Assembly: GCF_963678635.1 (NCBI RefSeq)
Contig: NC_087065.1
Location: forward strand, 78,191,396-78,255,395
Direction of reading: 5' to 3'
DNA from: Symsagittifera roscoffensis
Taxonomy: Eukaryota > Xenacoelomorpha > Acoela > Convolutidae
Length of the DNA: 64,000 nt
Shown: one piece after another, positions 16,975 to 27,160 of the stretch
Layout of the letters: the number at the start of each line of letters is the position of its first letter
Position numbering within the stretch: position 1 is the stretch's first letter
Program-made: the position numbers and the translations under genes
The notes under the pieces: generated by a model
The model's input: the letters and a program-made list of their open reading frames with translations, nothing else
Databases searched by the model: none
What the model was told of the DNA's origin: nothing

Positions 16975-18141
16975 AAAAGAAGTTTTTAAAGTCCTAAATA
17001 ACCTAGATAATAAAATCTCGTCCGGTGATGATAACATCAGTAACATCATTGTGAAAACTTCAGCGAAAGTCGTGGCACCATATCTAAGCTTCTTAATCAA
17101 CTTATCATTCACAAAAGGCGTGTTTCCTAAAGAACTTTGTAAAGCAAAAGTACTGCCGCTTCATAAAGATGGATCAAAACTTGATGAGAACAATTATAGA
17201 ACAATTTCACTTTGTTTGGAGTAAAATCTATGAGCGCATTATGTATAACCGTATTTATTCTTATTTAGAGATTTTTTTCTCTCTTTTATGCAAAGCAATT
17301 TGGTTTTCGTAATAAGCATAGCACAATTGATGCACTTGCTGAACTTACCGAAAGAATTAGAATGTATCCTTCTCCGAATGAAATTTTTAGTTTTTTCCTT
17401 GACTTGAAGAAAGCTTTTGACACTATTGACCATAATATCTTGCTATACAAATTGAATATGTATGGGTTTAGGGGTAAATGTTTAAAATGGTTGAGCTCAT
17501 ATCTCAGTAATCGCATACAGCGAGTTGTAGTAAATGGTGTTTCATCTAGCTGGAGTAAAATAGAATATGGTGTACCACAAGGCTCAATTTTAGGTCCCTT
17601 GCTTTTTCTAATGTATATAAATGACCTCCTTAAAGCATGCAAAACATCGGAAATTTTGCTATTCGTAGACGATACGATTCTAACATCAAGAGGTTGTCAA
17701 ATAATTGACGTTCAAAAAGACATGACGTCTCTAAATAACTGGCTACATGCAAATAAATTGGTGATTAACCTATCCAAAACAGTTCAAAAGAATGTAAAAT
17801 TAAGTGCTTCCAATCATTTGTTTCAGTTAAACTCTTGCTCGATAAATGCGAAACCTGTTTGTAACTATTTAGGCATTTACATAGACTCCAAATTTTCTTT
17901 TAAAAGTCATATCGATATCGTCAAAAAGAAACTTAGTAAACAAGGCGGTATAGTTTCAAAGCTACGGCACTACTTGCCGAGGTCTCAAATGATCGAATAC
18001 TACAGTAGCAATGTCGTTCCCATTCTCCAGTATGGCATTTTAATTTATGGATGTGCAGCTATTCGCAGCTGGAACAACTTTATGTTTTACAACAGAGAAT
18101 CCTTAAATTCATTTTTTTTTCAGAAAACGTCGAGATCGTAG
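16975..18141 (+). pseudogene. LINE reverse transcriptase, broken
   Basis: The first part (16,975-17,222) carries the start of the non-LTR RT domain, with ISSGDDNISN and KAKVLPLHKDGSKLDENNYR, ending at a TAA near 17,222. A short damaged stretch follows, then QFGFRNKHST at about 17,290. The long open part (17,362-18,141) holds the FFLDLKKAFDTIDHNIL palm motif (first Asp), GVPQGSILGPLLFLMYINDL, and LLFVDDTIL at the catalytic site. The site reads FVDD where most of these elements have F/YADD; both Asp are kept. The thumb region (CNYLGIYIDSKFSFKSHI) is also present. This is the target-primed reverse transcriptase of the LINE. Confidence 0.88.
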
Positions 18142-18425
18142 TAATGATTTTTTTGAAAAATATAGTTTGTTAACCGTTTATGAGTATCATCTCTATGAGC
18201 TATTAAAATTTGTTCTTAAATCAGTTATTGGTGTTCATAGTGATAGCTTTCTGAATGATTTATTTGTTTTTCAAAATGCAAAAAGAGCTACTCGAAATTC
18301 TGATAGCAGCCTTCTGCTCGAACCATTTTGTTAACGCAAATTTGAGCGCTTCTCAATCTGATATCGCGCTTCTAAATTTTTTAATAAGCTGCGGGTTCTG
18401 AATTTGATACCTGCACACGTCAAAA
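18122..18425 (+). pseudogene. LINE ORF2 C-terminal tail remnant
   Basis: After a frameshift in the T run at about 18,112-18,120 a coding-like frame continues. It has an Arg-rich start, a FFEKYSLLTVYEYHLYELLK stretch and later a LRVLNLIPAHVKS stretch at about 18,380-18,425. Such a tail, with a Tyr/Glu/Leu-rich helix and a terminal IPAHVK-type end, is common at the C-terminus of CR1/jockey-like ORF2 proteins. A stop near 18,331 and short shifts break it. Confidence 0.6.
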
Positions 18426-18429
18426 GTTG

Positions 18430-18591
18430 TTTTTTTTTCAGAAATTTTGGCATTTTACTATTCTTTGAAAATATACCTGGTACAAAACCATGAATTAGTG
18501 AAACATATATGTTTTTTTTCAGAAATTTTGGCATTTTACTATTCTTTTAAAATATATCTGGTACAAAACCATGAATTAGTGAAATATATAT
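18430..18591 (+). repeat. 81-bp tandem duplication in the LINE 3' region
   Basis: Two adjacent copies of an 81-bp unit start with a T run and CAGAAATTTTGGC, then run through ACCTGGTACAAAACCATG to GAATTAGTGAAA. The word GAAATTTTGG is at 18,441 and again at 18,522. The copies differ at only a few positions, so the duplication is younger than most decay of the element. Confidence 0.85.
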
Positions 18592-19095
18592 TTGGCTTAT
18601 GAAAAAAATTTAAAAATCGTACCCTTTGGTTGCATGCTACAGGACCAGGACTACCAGCTTTATATCAGCTTTTTTGTCTAAAAAAATTACCTCCCAAATC
18701 CTTCTCGTTTTCGAGATATTGAGGTTTTTTGATTTTTTCTTGGGATTTTTCTCACTAATTTTTTTTTTGAAAAATTTGGAAAAAAAAATTATACATATAA
18801 TATTACAGCGCCATGGAAGTATTGTTAAGTTTGGTACTAATTCATTAGTTAAGAAATATCAACATAAATATATAAATAGATATATATATATTTTTCACGA
18901 GCTGTAGCTTTTGTATTTAAATAAAAATATATTTGCTCGTATTGTTTAATTCGATTTGTTTCCATAGAGATGTTTAAATTGAATAGAAGGGTAGACTTTT
19001 AGTGAACCAACAGGTCCCGTTGTCTATCCGTTCCTGCTTTGAATGTGGTAAATTTAATTATGCTGATATATTGTTTATAAAAGGAAAAATATACT

Positions 19096-19115
19096 CTTTC
19101 TTTCTTTCTTTCTTT
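19096..19115 (+). repeat. (CTTT)5 microsatellite, LINE 3' tail
   Basis: Five perfect CTTT units end the LINE. The preceding 60 bp (AT-rich, with GTGAACCAACAGGTCCCG at about 19,002) is the conserved-looking 3' untranslated part. This is the likely 3' terminus of the insertion. Confidence 0.75.
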
Positions 19116-19611
19116 AGATTCTTATCTAAGTTAGTCTGAAAAACGAAAAAAAATCAGACCAGTTTATCTCTACACTGAGCCAACTTTTTCAAAGAATTTT
19201 TGGAACCCCAAAAACGACCAATAGGGCTTTCCTATGATAACACACATGAAGCCTAACAGGCTTTCCTTGGAGTACTCAAAATTGCTGCAAAAATTTTGTC
19301 GACCGTAATTTATACTTTCTTTCGATTCTGCGAGCATGTCAAGCAGAATCATTCAACAAAATATTGAGCGTTCGCACTCATAGTCTGACTTTTGAAAGGT
19401 AAAAAAGAACACGGAGAGCCAGCTGCTGGGCAAGTAGCACAGAATATTCCAAACACAATCACCTCAGACACAGAGGCGAAGCGGAACTTCGCACCACTTG
19501 CAATACAACGCAAGCGTAGCTTTGCAAGAAAGCACATAGGAAATAAGCCGGAAATTATTCAATATAACTAGCGTTTAACGCACCTTCGGTGCCTCAAAAT
19601 ATTTTGACAAC
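19116..19611. other. unassigned AT-rich spacer
   Basis: No gene is supported. Its only recognisable content is one copy of a dispersed repeat at 19,463-19,515, described separately. The short minus-strand frames here show no motifs. Confidence 0.5.
19463..19515. repeat. dispersed repeat of about 50 bp, copy 1
   Basis: The words AGAGGCGAAGCGGAACTTCG and CACCACTTGCAATACAAC are shared with a second copy at 22,586-22,635, with about five substitutions. The element is too short to classify and may be a piece of a longer decayed repeat. Confidence 0.7.
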
Positions 19612-21600
19612 TCATGAAAAACCGCAGATATTGGAAACAACATCTGCAAACTTTTAGTGTACTCTGACTGCACCCAATTACAGGTTTGGTCATTACGAAC
19701 TTTGAAATTTTATGTAATTTCCATTTTAAAAGCGTCATCTCGAAACCTTATTGGGCCTCTGGAGAAATTTGGAGGTCAGATTAGCAACCACTGAGATTCC
19801 TTGAGAGCATCCTACAATAGGGTTAGGAATCCACAATTTTGTGAATTTTTTAAACCTAAATTTCCCGAAAAAAAACAATTGAATAAAAAAAACGTCTTAT
19901 CTCTGAAACTAAAAGGATTTGAGCATTCATATTAAGAGGCAAGATTTGAGACGCCTGGGTGTACGCTGACAAAAAAATTGTATCTTCATCAATTTAATAG
20001 TTTCAGATTTTTTGAATTTCTTTGAGAAATTTTGAGAAAATCAAAAAATGTCACATCTCGGAAACTAAAATCATTTGATCAGTCGCGTTTAGCAGTCGCA
20101 TGTGGTAAGATTTGCAACTCTTTAGAGTACCCTGACAACACCGAAATATAGCGTTGGGACTTTCAAATTTTGAAAAATAATTAATTTCCATTTTCTGAAA
20201 TTTTTGAAAAAAAAATCACAAAAAACGTCAGTTCTCGAAAACTACAAAGAATTGAGCAGTCATATTTGAAGGCAAGATTCGCAATCCATGAGAGTACTCT
20301 GACAGAACCTAAGTACAGGGTTGGGAAATTCAAATTTTTAAAGAATCATAATAATTTAAGTTTTCTGAGAATTTTATAATAAATCACAAAAAACGTCATA
20401 TCTCGAAAACTACAAGGAATTGAGCAGTCATACTTGGAGGCAAGATTCCCGTTTTTCATTTGTTTTTTTTATCAAACTTAGAAAGACCATAAAAATTTGT
20501 GATAGTTTTTTTTATATCTAAGTTTATAAGGAATTAAGAAACATCACATCTGGGAAACTGAAAGCAATTGAGCAGTCGCATTTGGACGCAAGATTTGCAA
20601 CTCCTGAGAGTACTCTTACAGTACCGAAATACAACGTTAGGAAATTCAAATTTTGAGAAACTTCACCTTAAGTTTTCTAAAAAAAGTATTTTTGAAAACC
20701 AGAAAAAAAACCACACCTCGAAAACTGCCAAAATTTGACCAGTCTTTTTTGATGGCAATATTCGCAATATTTGAAAGGACACAACTACAGGGTTGATAAT
20801 TTTACTTTAACGAATTATTTTGTAAAATGAGTTTCCTGAAAACTTCCAAAAAAATCACAAAATTGACGTATCTTTTAAACAAAATTGATTTGGGCATTTT
20901 TAATTGGAGGCCGAATTTGCAACCCCTGAGAATATTCTGACAGCCCTCCAACTACAGGTTATGAATTTAAAACTTTGAAAAAAAAATTATTTGATTTTCA
21001 TGCAAATTTTTGAAAAAATCAGAAAAAAAATGTCATATCTCGAAAACTACAAGGAATTGAGCAGTCATACTTGGAGGCAAGATTCGCGATCCTTGATAGT
21101 ACTCTGACAGTACCCAACTACAGGGTTGATAATTTCGGATTTTGAAAAAAACAATAAGAATTTATGTTTTCTGAAAATTTTGAAAAAAAAAACACAAAAA
21201 ACCTCACTCGAAAACTAAAAAGAATTGAGCAGTCAAATTTGGAGGCAAGATTTGCAATCTTTGAGATAACTCTGACAGGACCCAACTACAGGGTTAGGAA
21301 TTTCAGATTTTGCGAAAAAAATTAATATAAGTTTTCTGAAAATTTTTGAAAAAATCACAAAAAACGTCATATCTCGAAAACTACAAGGATTTGAACAGTC
21401 ATATTTGGAGGCAAGGTTTGTCATCCCTTAGAGTACTCTGACAGTATCCAACTACAGTGTTGGGAACTTCAAGTTTTTTAAATTATTTTAACTGAAATTT
21501 CTGAAATTTTTTGAAAAAGTATAAAAAATTGTCTTATCTCGTTAACTAAAATGATTCTGGCATTCAAAATTGGAGGCCAATTTTGCAACCACTAATTCGA
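19612..21600. repeat. diverged satellite, about 12 units of about 163 bp
   Basis: A recurring block reads CATATCTCGAAAACTACAAG, then ATTGAGCAGTC, then TTGGAGGCAAGATT, then GAGAGTACTCTGACAG, then CCCAACTACAGGGTT, and an A/T-rich stretch. Block starts (the TCTCGAAAAC word) fall at about 19,735, 19,897, 20,053, 20,230, 20,396, 20,545, 20,713, 20,868, 21,034, 21,205, 21,368 and 21,530. Spacings are 149-177 bp, mean about 163. Copies differ strongly at the ends of the array and are closest to each other at 20.2-21.4 kb, the pattern expected of an array no longer being homogenised at its edges. Confidence 0.85.
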
Positions 21601-22249
21601 TTTTGGGCTGCCTAATTTTAACTCGGTAAAATAACACCTAAAATCAAAATGAAAAATCGAAAAAAACTCTTAACCATGCCAATATACGATATAGCTTAAA
21701 CATGCAAAACTAATACGTTGAAAAAGCTTAAACATGGCGAGATAAGGAAGCCCGCATTTAAATATATAATAGATTTCTGACAAAACAAAAAATTAAATTT
21801 CTGAAAAACAGCCGAGAAAAAGTAACTAGCAACAAACAAACTTTGATTAAATACTGAGCAGCCGCAAAGCCGAAACTACATGGGAAGATGCGCACTGAAA
21901 GCAAAAATTGCATAAAAATTTATGTCACATAAAAATTGAGCAATTAAGTTTTAAATTTGAAATACATACATACAAACAGTCCTGAATTATATTTGCAATA
22001 ATTATTAACTTTTGCCCTTCAAACGACCCAAACGGATAACTAACCCGTATAAACATATCCAAAACCAGTATAATGAAAAAAAAAATCATAGTTGTTAAAG
22101 TCACGAAATAACAGGAATACTGTCTATAGTAACAATTGTTTGTATCAGAACAAAAAAATCCATGCTTTGTAAATTAAGCCGACAAAAACAAGCAGAAAAC
22201 GGAAGACCGATAAATCAACTTTTCCGTTTAAAAAAATTAATTTCATAAA
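21601..22249. other. unassigned AT-rich region
   Basis: No gene, tandem repeat or element end could be recognised. It is A-rich on the plus strand, and frames are short and without motifs. Confidence 0.5.
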
Positions 22250-22345
22250 CACTGAAAAAAGTCCGACCGGGACACGAACCCCAGAACCTAGAATGCAAAA
22301 GCAACCGTGTTACCTCTTGACTGACCAGTCAGCCGTAAAATTGTG
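22250..22345 (-). repeat. tRNA-like (SINE-type) fragment, copy 1
   Basis: On the minus strand the segment contains GGTTCGTGTCC (plus-strand 22,270-22,280), a good match to the pol III B box. Upstream is an A-box-like TGGTCAGTCAAGAGG, about 45 bp away. The T-arm-like stem is degraded to about 3 bp. A second, better-preserved copy lies at 23,310-23,400, and both are flanked on the plus strand by a CTGAAAAAA word. This looks like a decayed tRNA-derived SINE and not a working tRNA gene. Confidence 0.5.
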
Positions 22346-22585
22346 AGGCTTCAAAAACAAAGCAAGTTCAATTAGCTGCAGATAGCAAATAGTCAAAACA
22401 AACAGAAATTGAGCCGACGAAAAATAAAAGACTTTTTTCAATCAGCTTTCATCGATTTTTTTAGCATGTAGTATGAAACAAAAAGACCATATCAATGCTG
22501 TTGCGTGTTTTTTTCTATACCATGTTGAAGTTTATACTGGAAAACCGTGCTAACCATCCTCATATAACACCAGCCTAATAAATCT

Positions 22586-22635
22586 GAGCCTTAGACAAAG
22601 AGGCGAAACGAATCTTCGCACCACTTGCGATACAA
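22586..22635. repeat. dispersed repeat of about 50 bp, copy 2
   Basis: Matches the copy at 19,463-19,515 through AGAGGCGAAACGAATCTTCG and CACCACTTGCGATACAAC. Both are on the same strand, about 3.1 kb apart, on either side of the 163-bp satellite. Confidence 0.7.
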
Positions 22636-22854
22636 CACAAACAAAAACAAAAAGCCAAAAAAAATTGAAAACATTTGAAAAACTGGGTCATATGAACTTG
22701 TATATGTCTCCATAGCAGTTCACATCAGGCAAACATGCCAGATGAATTTTATATCAGCAACGGAACAAATTTTACGGAAAGAAACAAAGCTGACATTCTT
22801 TGAACAGACAAGTTGAGCCAAAAATACGATTTTATTAAAAAATGTGGGAGTCTC

Positions 22855-23240
22855 ACCTTGAAAACAATGGACAGCACTCGCACTTGCAACTACAATGAAA
22901 TTTGTTTAAAGCACAAGCAAAATCAGTGATGTGACAACCAATCCAACAACCTTTGAGCTGAAACCACTTTAATAAAGAAAAGATTTTTTTTTAAATCTTT
23001 CAAGTCCCCCTTGAAACTAGAATGAACAGCACTCGCAATTGAAATAAAAGTTGTTCATATTTTAAAAAAATCAGTGATGTGGCAACAAATCTTTGAACAG
23101 ACTTCAACTGAATCGAAAAAACTTTTGAAAGATTTTTTTATATCTTCAAGTCCCCCCTGAAACTAGAATGAACAACATTTTCATTTGTGACTACAATGAA
23201 AATTGTTTACAGCACCATTGTTGTAGTAACTTAGCCGACA
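22855..23240. repeat. three-copy tandem repeat, period about 150 bp
   Basis: Three successive blocks begin with TTGAAAAC(A)ATGGACAGCACT, TTGAAACTAGAATGAACAGC and a third variant with GAATGAACAACA, at about 22,858, 23,011 and 23,157. The middle part (AAAATCAGTGATGTG and the T run before CTTCAAGTCCCCC) is also shared. Units are diverged, and spacings are 153 and 146 bp. Confidence 0.75.
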
Positions 23241-23309
23241 AATCAAATTTTGAGCAAACAAATAAAAAACCAACAAATTATTTTTCTCCTATTTAATTCA
23301 ATTTCCTTG

Positions 23310-23400
23310 ATGCTGAAAAAACAACAAGGTCTGGTCGGGACTCGAACCCGACCTCAGTGTACAAAGGCAACTGATTTACCTCAAAGTCAGGGGGGAAGCA
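23310..23400 (-). repeat. tRNA-like (SINE-type) fragment, copy 2
   Basis: On the minus strand GGTTCGAGTCC (plus-strand 23,338-23,348) is a perfect B-box match. It sits in a T-arm-like hairpin at 23,333-23,353 with a 7-bp stem (GGTCGGG/CCCGACC) and a 7-nt loop. An anticodon-arm-like stretch lies 5' of it, but no full cloverleaf or acceptor stem is evident. With the similar piece about 1.07 kb upstream it forms a two-copy family, which favours a SINE over a single tRNA gene. Confidence 0.55.
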
Positions 23401-23745
23401 ACCTGGATGAGGGATGTTAGGAGAAGGAGATAAGTGAAAAGAAGTCAGCTGCATAGTCAGCAAGTGATTCAGCTGATTTTTTTAAACTAGTTAACTAGAA
23501 AAAGTATATATTCCAGCTTGATAACGCTTGCTAATCGCAAGCGTAATCATTATGTTTGAGTTAAATGTAGTATTATTTATATGTCAGTTAAATTTATCGT
23601 AACAGTTAACTATTAATTCCATCTACATAGTAAATGATATCCAATTTTTACCTCCACGATTTTTCAATTAGTCAAAAGAATACATTCAGAGTCGCAGTTT
23701 TTGTTCATTAGTTCAGCACTAGTTGCAAAAGTATTAAGTAATTCA
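23401..23745. other. unassigned AT-rich spacer
   Basis: No supported gene or repeat. The first 60 bp are purine-rich (GGGGGGAAGC to GGAGAAGGAGA), and the rest is AT-rich without recurring words. Confidence 0.45.
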
Positions 23746-24347
23746 CGAGTTTTTAATCATCAACGTAACCTTATCCAGGCACTGGGTTTTTCTTAGGATT
23801 AAAGAACAAGCCTCTCTTTCCATCCCCCCATGGGAAAGGTTGAACGCTTCGCCAACTTTTTGTGATGGTTGTCAGTCACCATTCACCCTACGGCATGCGT
23901 TAGCGTGCAAAAAAGGTGGTCTCTTAACTTTACGGCCGAAGGAGACTAGGGATGCTGTAGGCGACTTAGCTTCTTTAGTGTGGAAGGATGTACAGAGAGA
24001 GCCTGTTATTAGAGAATACAACCCGCAAGATGAGACACCGGCATTAATTGCAGATTTGCTTTGTCGTGGAGTTTATGTTAGACAGGGAGGAACGTCTTTT
24101 GATATTCGTGTCTCTGACACCGACGCCATCTCCTATCAGAACAAAAGCCCCATGAGTGTTTTGCAATCAGCAGAGGTTGAGCAAAAAACAAAATGCGTGT
24201 CAGGAAAGACATATACCTTTCACTCCTCTTGTCGTGTCTGTTGATGGGATGCTCGCTCCAGAATACATTCAGAGCATCCCATGGGATGCTCGCTCCACAA
24301 GGACCAAGTGGAGGAGTCTTGGCTCAGACCATGATTTCTTACCCTAG
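23746..24347 (+). pseudogene. 3' end of a second LINE-type ORF, Cys/His module, broken
   Basis: The frame is open from about 23,750 and includes IPPWERLNASPTFCDGC, then FTLRHALACKKGG, a C-X2-C...H-X4-C arrangement. Next come ETRDAVGDLASLVWKDVQRE and a SFDIRVSDTDAISYQ stretch. This Cys/His module followed by a GD-type helix resembles the region after the reverse transcriptase in some invertebrate LINE-like ORFs. The frame is lost near 24,200 and ends at 24,244. In the next frame the tail continues with FTPLVVSVDGML and ends with RTKWRSLG at about 24,330, with an apparent internal deletion around a local palindrome. No RT motif is present upstream, so it is a 5'-truncated copy of a family different from the LINE at 15.5 kb. 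Confidence 0.6.
24244..24297. repeat. 17-bp direct repeat with 20-bp perfect palindrome
   Basis: The word ATGGGATGCTCGCTCCA occurs at 24,244-24,260 and again at 24,281-24,297. The junction of the second copy with GAGCATCCC forms the perfect palindrome GAGCATCCCATGGGATGCTC at 24,272-24,291. It lies exactly where the LINE tail has lost sequence and about 180 bp before the satellite array begins. It looks like a rearrangement scar. Confidence 0.8.
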
Positions 24348-24478
24348 AGAAAAATTTATGAAGATAAATTGGCTAGCTATGTGCAAACTCTGCTAGTAAT
24401 GTAAAACGTGGACCTTAAAGAAACAAAAATGTTGAAAAAAAGAACCAAATAGATAATTGACTGATTTCAAAACAAATT
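24348..24478. other. short non-coding gap between LINE remnant and satellite
   Basis: An AT-rich stretch of 131 bp without recognisable content. The satellite begins abruptly after CAAATTAA. Confidence 0.4.
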
Positions 24479-25380
24479 AAACGGCTGACCACCCTAAGAT
24501 TTTACAGACGCAATCAATATGATAGAAAGTAACTAGTTGTTTGCTTGAGTTGTCTTCTTGTTGGCTAATGAGAGCTAATAAACGGCTCACCACTTAAGAT
24601 TTTACAGACGCAATCAATATGATAGAAAGTAACTAGTTGTTTGCTTGAGTCTTCTTGTTGGCTAATGAGAGCTTATAAACGGCTGACCACTTAAGATTTT
24701 ACAGACGCAGTCAATATGATAGGAAGTAAGTAGTTGTTGGCTTGAGTTGTCTTCTTGTTGGCTAACGAGAACTAATAAACGGCTGACCACTTAAGACTTT
24801 AAAGACGCAATCAACATGATAGAAAGTAACTAGTTGTTTGCTTGAGTCTTCTTGTTGGCTAATGAGAGCTAATAAACGGCTGACCACTTAAGATTTTACA
24901 GACGCAATCAATATGATAGAAAGTAACTAGTTGTTTGCTTGAGTTGTCTTCTTGTTGGCTAATGAGAACTAATAAACGGATGAACACTTAAGACTTTACA
25001 GACGCAATCAATATGATAGAGGGTAACTTGTTGTTTGCTTGAGTCTTCTTGTTGGCTAATGAGAGCTAATAAACGGCTGACCACTTAAAATTTTACAGAC
25101 AAATTCATTATGTTAGAAAATTTTGGTTTGCTTGAGTTGTCTTCTTGTTGGCTAAGGAGAGCTAATAAACGGCTGGCCACTTAAGATTTTACAGACGCAA
25201 TCAATATGATAGAAAGTAACTAGTTGTTTGCTTGAGTCTTCTTGTTGGCTAATGAGAACTAATAAACGGCTGACCACTTAAGATTTTACAGACGCAATCA
25301 ATATGATAGAAAGTAACTAGTTGTTTGCTTGAGTCTTCTTGTTGGCTAATGAGAGCTAATAAACGGCTGACCACTGAAGA

Positions 25381-27160
25381 TTTTACACACGCAATCATTA
25401 TGATAGAAAGTAACTAGTTGTCTGCTTGAGTTGTCCTCTTGTTGGCTAATGAGAGCTAATAAACGGCTGACCACTTAAGATTTTAAAGACGCAATCAATA
25501 TGATTGAAAGTAACTTGTTGTTTGCTTGAGTCTTCTTGTTGGCCAATGAGAGCTAATAAACGGCTGACCATCTTCAGGTTTTACAGACGCAATCAATATG
25601 ATAGAAAGTAACTAGTTGTTTGCTTCAGTCTTCTTGTTGGCTATTGAGAGCTAATAAACGGCTGACCACCCTAAGATTTTACAGACGCAATCAATATGAT
25701 AAAAAGTAACTAGTTGTTTGCTTGAGTTGTCTGCTTGTTGGCTAATGAGAGCTAATAAACGGCTGACCAGTTAAGATTTTACAGACGCAATCAATATGAT
25801 AGAAACTAACTAGTTGTTTGCTTGAGATGACTTCTTGTTGGCTAATGAGAGCTAACAAACGGCTGACCACCCTAAGATTTTACAGACGCAATCAATATGA
25901 TAGGGAGTAACTAGTTGTTTGCTTGAGTTGTCTTCTTGGTGGCTAATGAGAGCTGATAAATGGCTGACCACTTAAGATTTTACAGACGCAATCAATATGA
26001 TAGAAAGTAACTAGTTGTTTGCTTGAGTCTTCTTGTTGGCTAATGAGAACTAATAAACGGCTGACCACTTAAGATTTTACAGACGCAATCAATATGATAG
26101 AAAGTAACTAGTTGTTTGCTTGAGTCTTCTTGTTGGCTAATGAGAACTAATAAACGGCTGACCACTTAAGATTTTACAGACGCAATCAATATGATAGAAA
26201 GTAACTAGTTCTTTGCTTGAGTCTTCTTGTTGGCTAATGAGAGCTAATAAACGGCTGACCACTTAAGGTTTTACACACGCAATCATTATGATAGAAAGTA
26301 ACTAGTTGTCTGCTTGAGTTGTCCTCTTGTTGGCTAATGAGAGCTAATAAACGGCTGACCACTTAAGATTTTAAAGATGCAATCAATATGATAGAAAGTA
26401 ACTTGTTGTTTGCTTGAGTCTTCTTGTTGGCCAATGAGAGCTAATAAACGGCTGACCATCTTCAGATTTTACAGACGCAATCAATATGATAGAAAGTAAC
26501 TAGTTGTTTGCTTGAGTCTTCTTGTTGGCGAATGAGAGCTAATAAACGGCTGACCACCCTAAGATTTTACAGACGCAATCAATATGATAGAAAGTAACTA
26601 GTTGTTTGCTTCAGTCTTCTTGCTGGCTAATGAGAGCTAATAAACGGCTGACCACCCTAAGATTTTACAGACGCAATCAATATGATAGAAACTAACTAGT
26701 TTTTTGCTTGAGATGACCTCTTGTTGGCTAAGGAGAGCTAACAAACCGCTGACCACCCTAAGATTTTACAGACGCAATCAATATGATAGAAAGTAACTAG
26801 TTGTTTGCTTGAGTTGTCTTCTTGTTGGTTAATGAGAGCTAACAAACGGCTGACCAACCTAAGATTTTACAGACGGAATCAATATGATAGGGAGTAACTA
26901 GTTGTTTGCTTGAGTTGTCTTCTTAGTGGCTAATGAGAGCTAATAAATGGCTGACCACTTAAGATTTTACAGACGCAATCAATATGATAGAAAGTAACTA
27001 GTTGTTTGCTTGAGTCTTCTTGTTGGCTAATGAGAACTAATAAACGGCTGACCACTTAAGATTTTACAGACGCAATCAATATGATAGAAAGTATCTAGTT
27101 GTTTGCTTGAGTCTTCTTGTTGGCTAATGAGAGCTAATCAACGGCTGACCACTTAAGATT
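25381..27160. repeat. higher-order repeat, period about 889 bp
   Basis: The rare monomer variant TTTTACACACGCAATCATTATG-type (CACACGCAATCATTATG) occurs at about 25,381, 26,269 and 27,159, offsets 888 and 890 bp. Each is followed by the same sequence of other variants: CTTAAGATTTTAAAGA(C/T)GC, then CATCTTCAG. This is a block of nine long monomers copied as a unit. Confidence 0.8.

Larger units (their letters stand above)
15520..19115 (+). mobile_element. CR1/jockey-type non-LTR retrotransposon (LINE), inactive
   Basis: In plus orientation the segment carries an APE-type endonuclease, a linker, a non-LTR reverse transcriptase and a C-terminal tail. A 3' untranslated stretch ending in five CTTT repeats at 19,096-19,115 follows. 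A 3' end made of short tandem repeats is usual for CR1/L2/jockey-related LINEs. Many stops and frameshifts (for example near 15,770, 15,792, 15,941, 16,406, 16,973, 17,222 and 18,115) show it is dead. The 5' limit is uncertain: coding character starts at about 15,520, with no clear ORF1. No target-site duplication could be found by eye. Confidence 0.82.

Noticed and set aside
23310-23400. Functional tRNA gene
   Set aside because: There is a good B box and T arm, but no acceptor stem or complete cloverleaf by eye, and a second decayed copy nearby points to a SINE.
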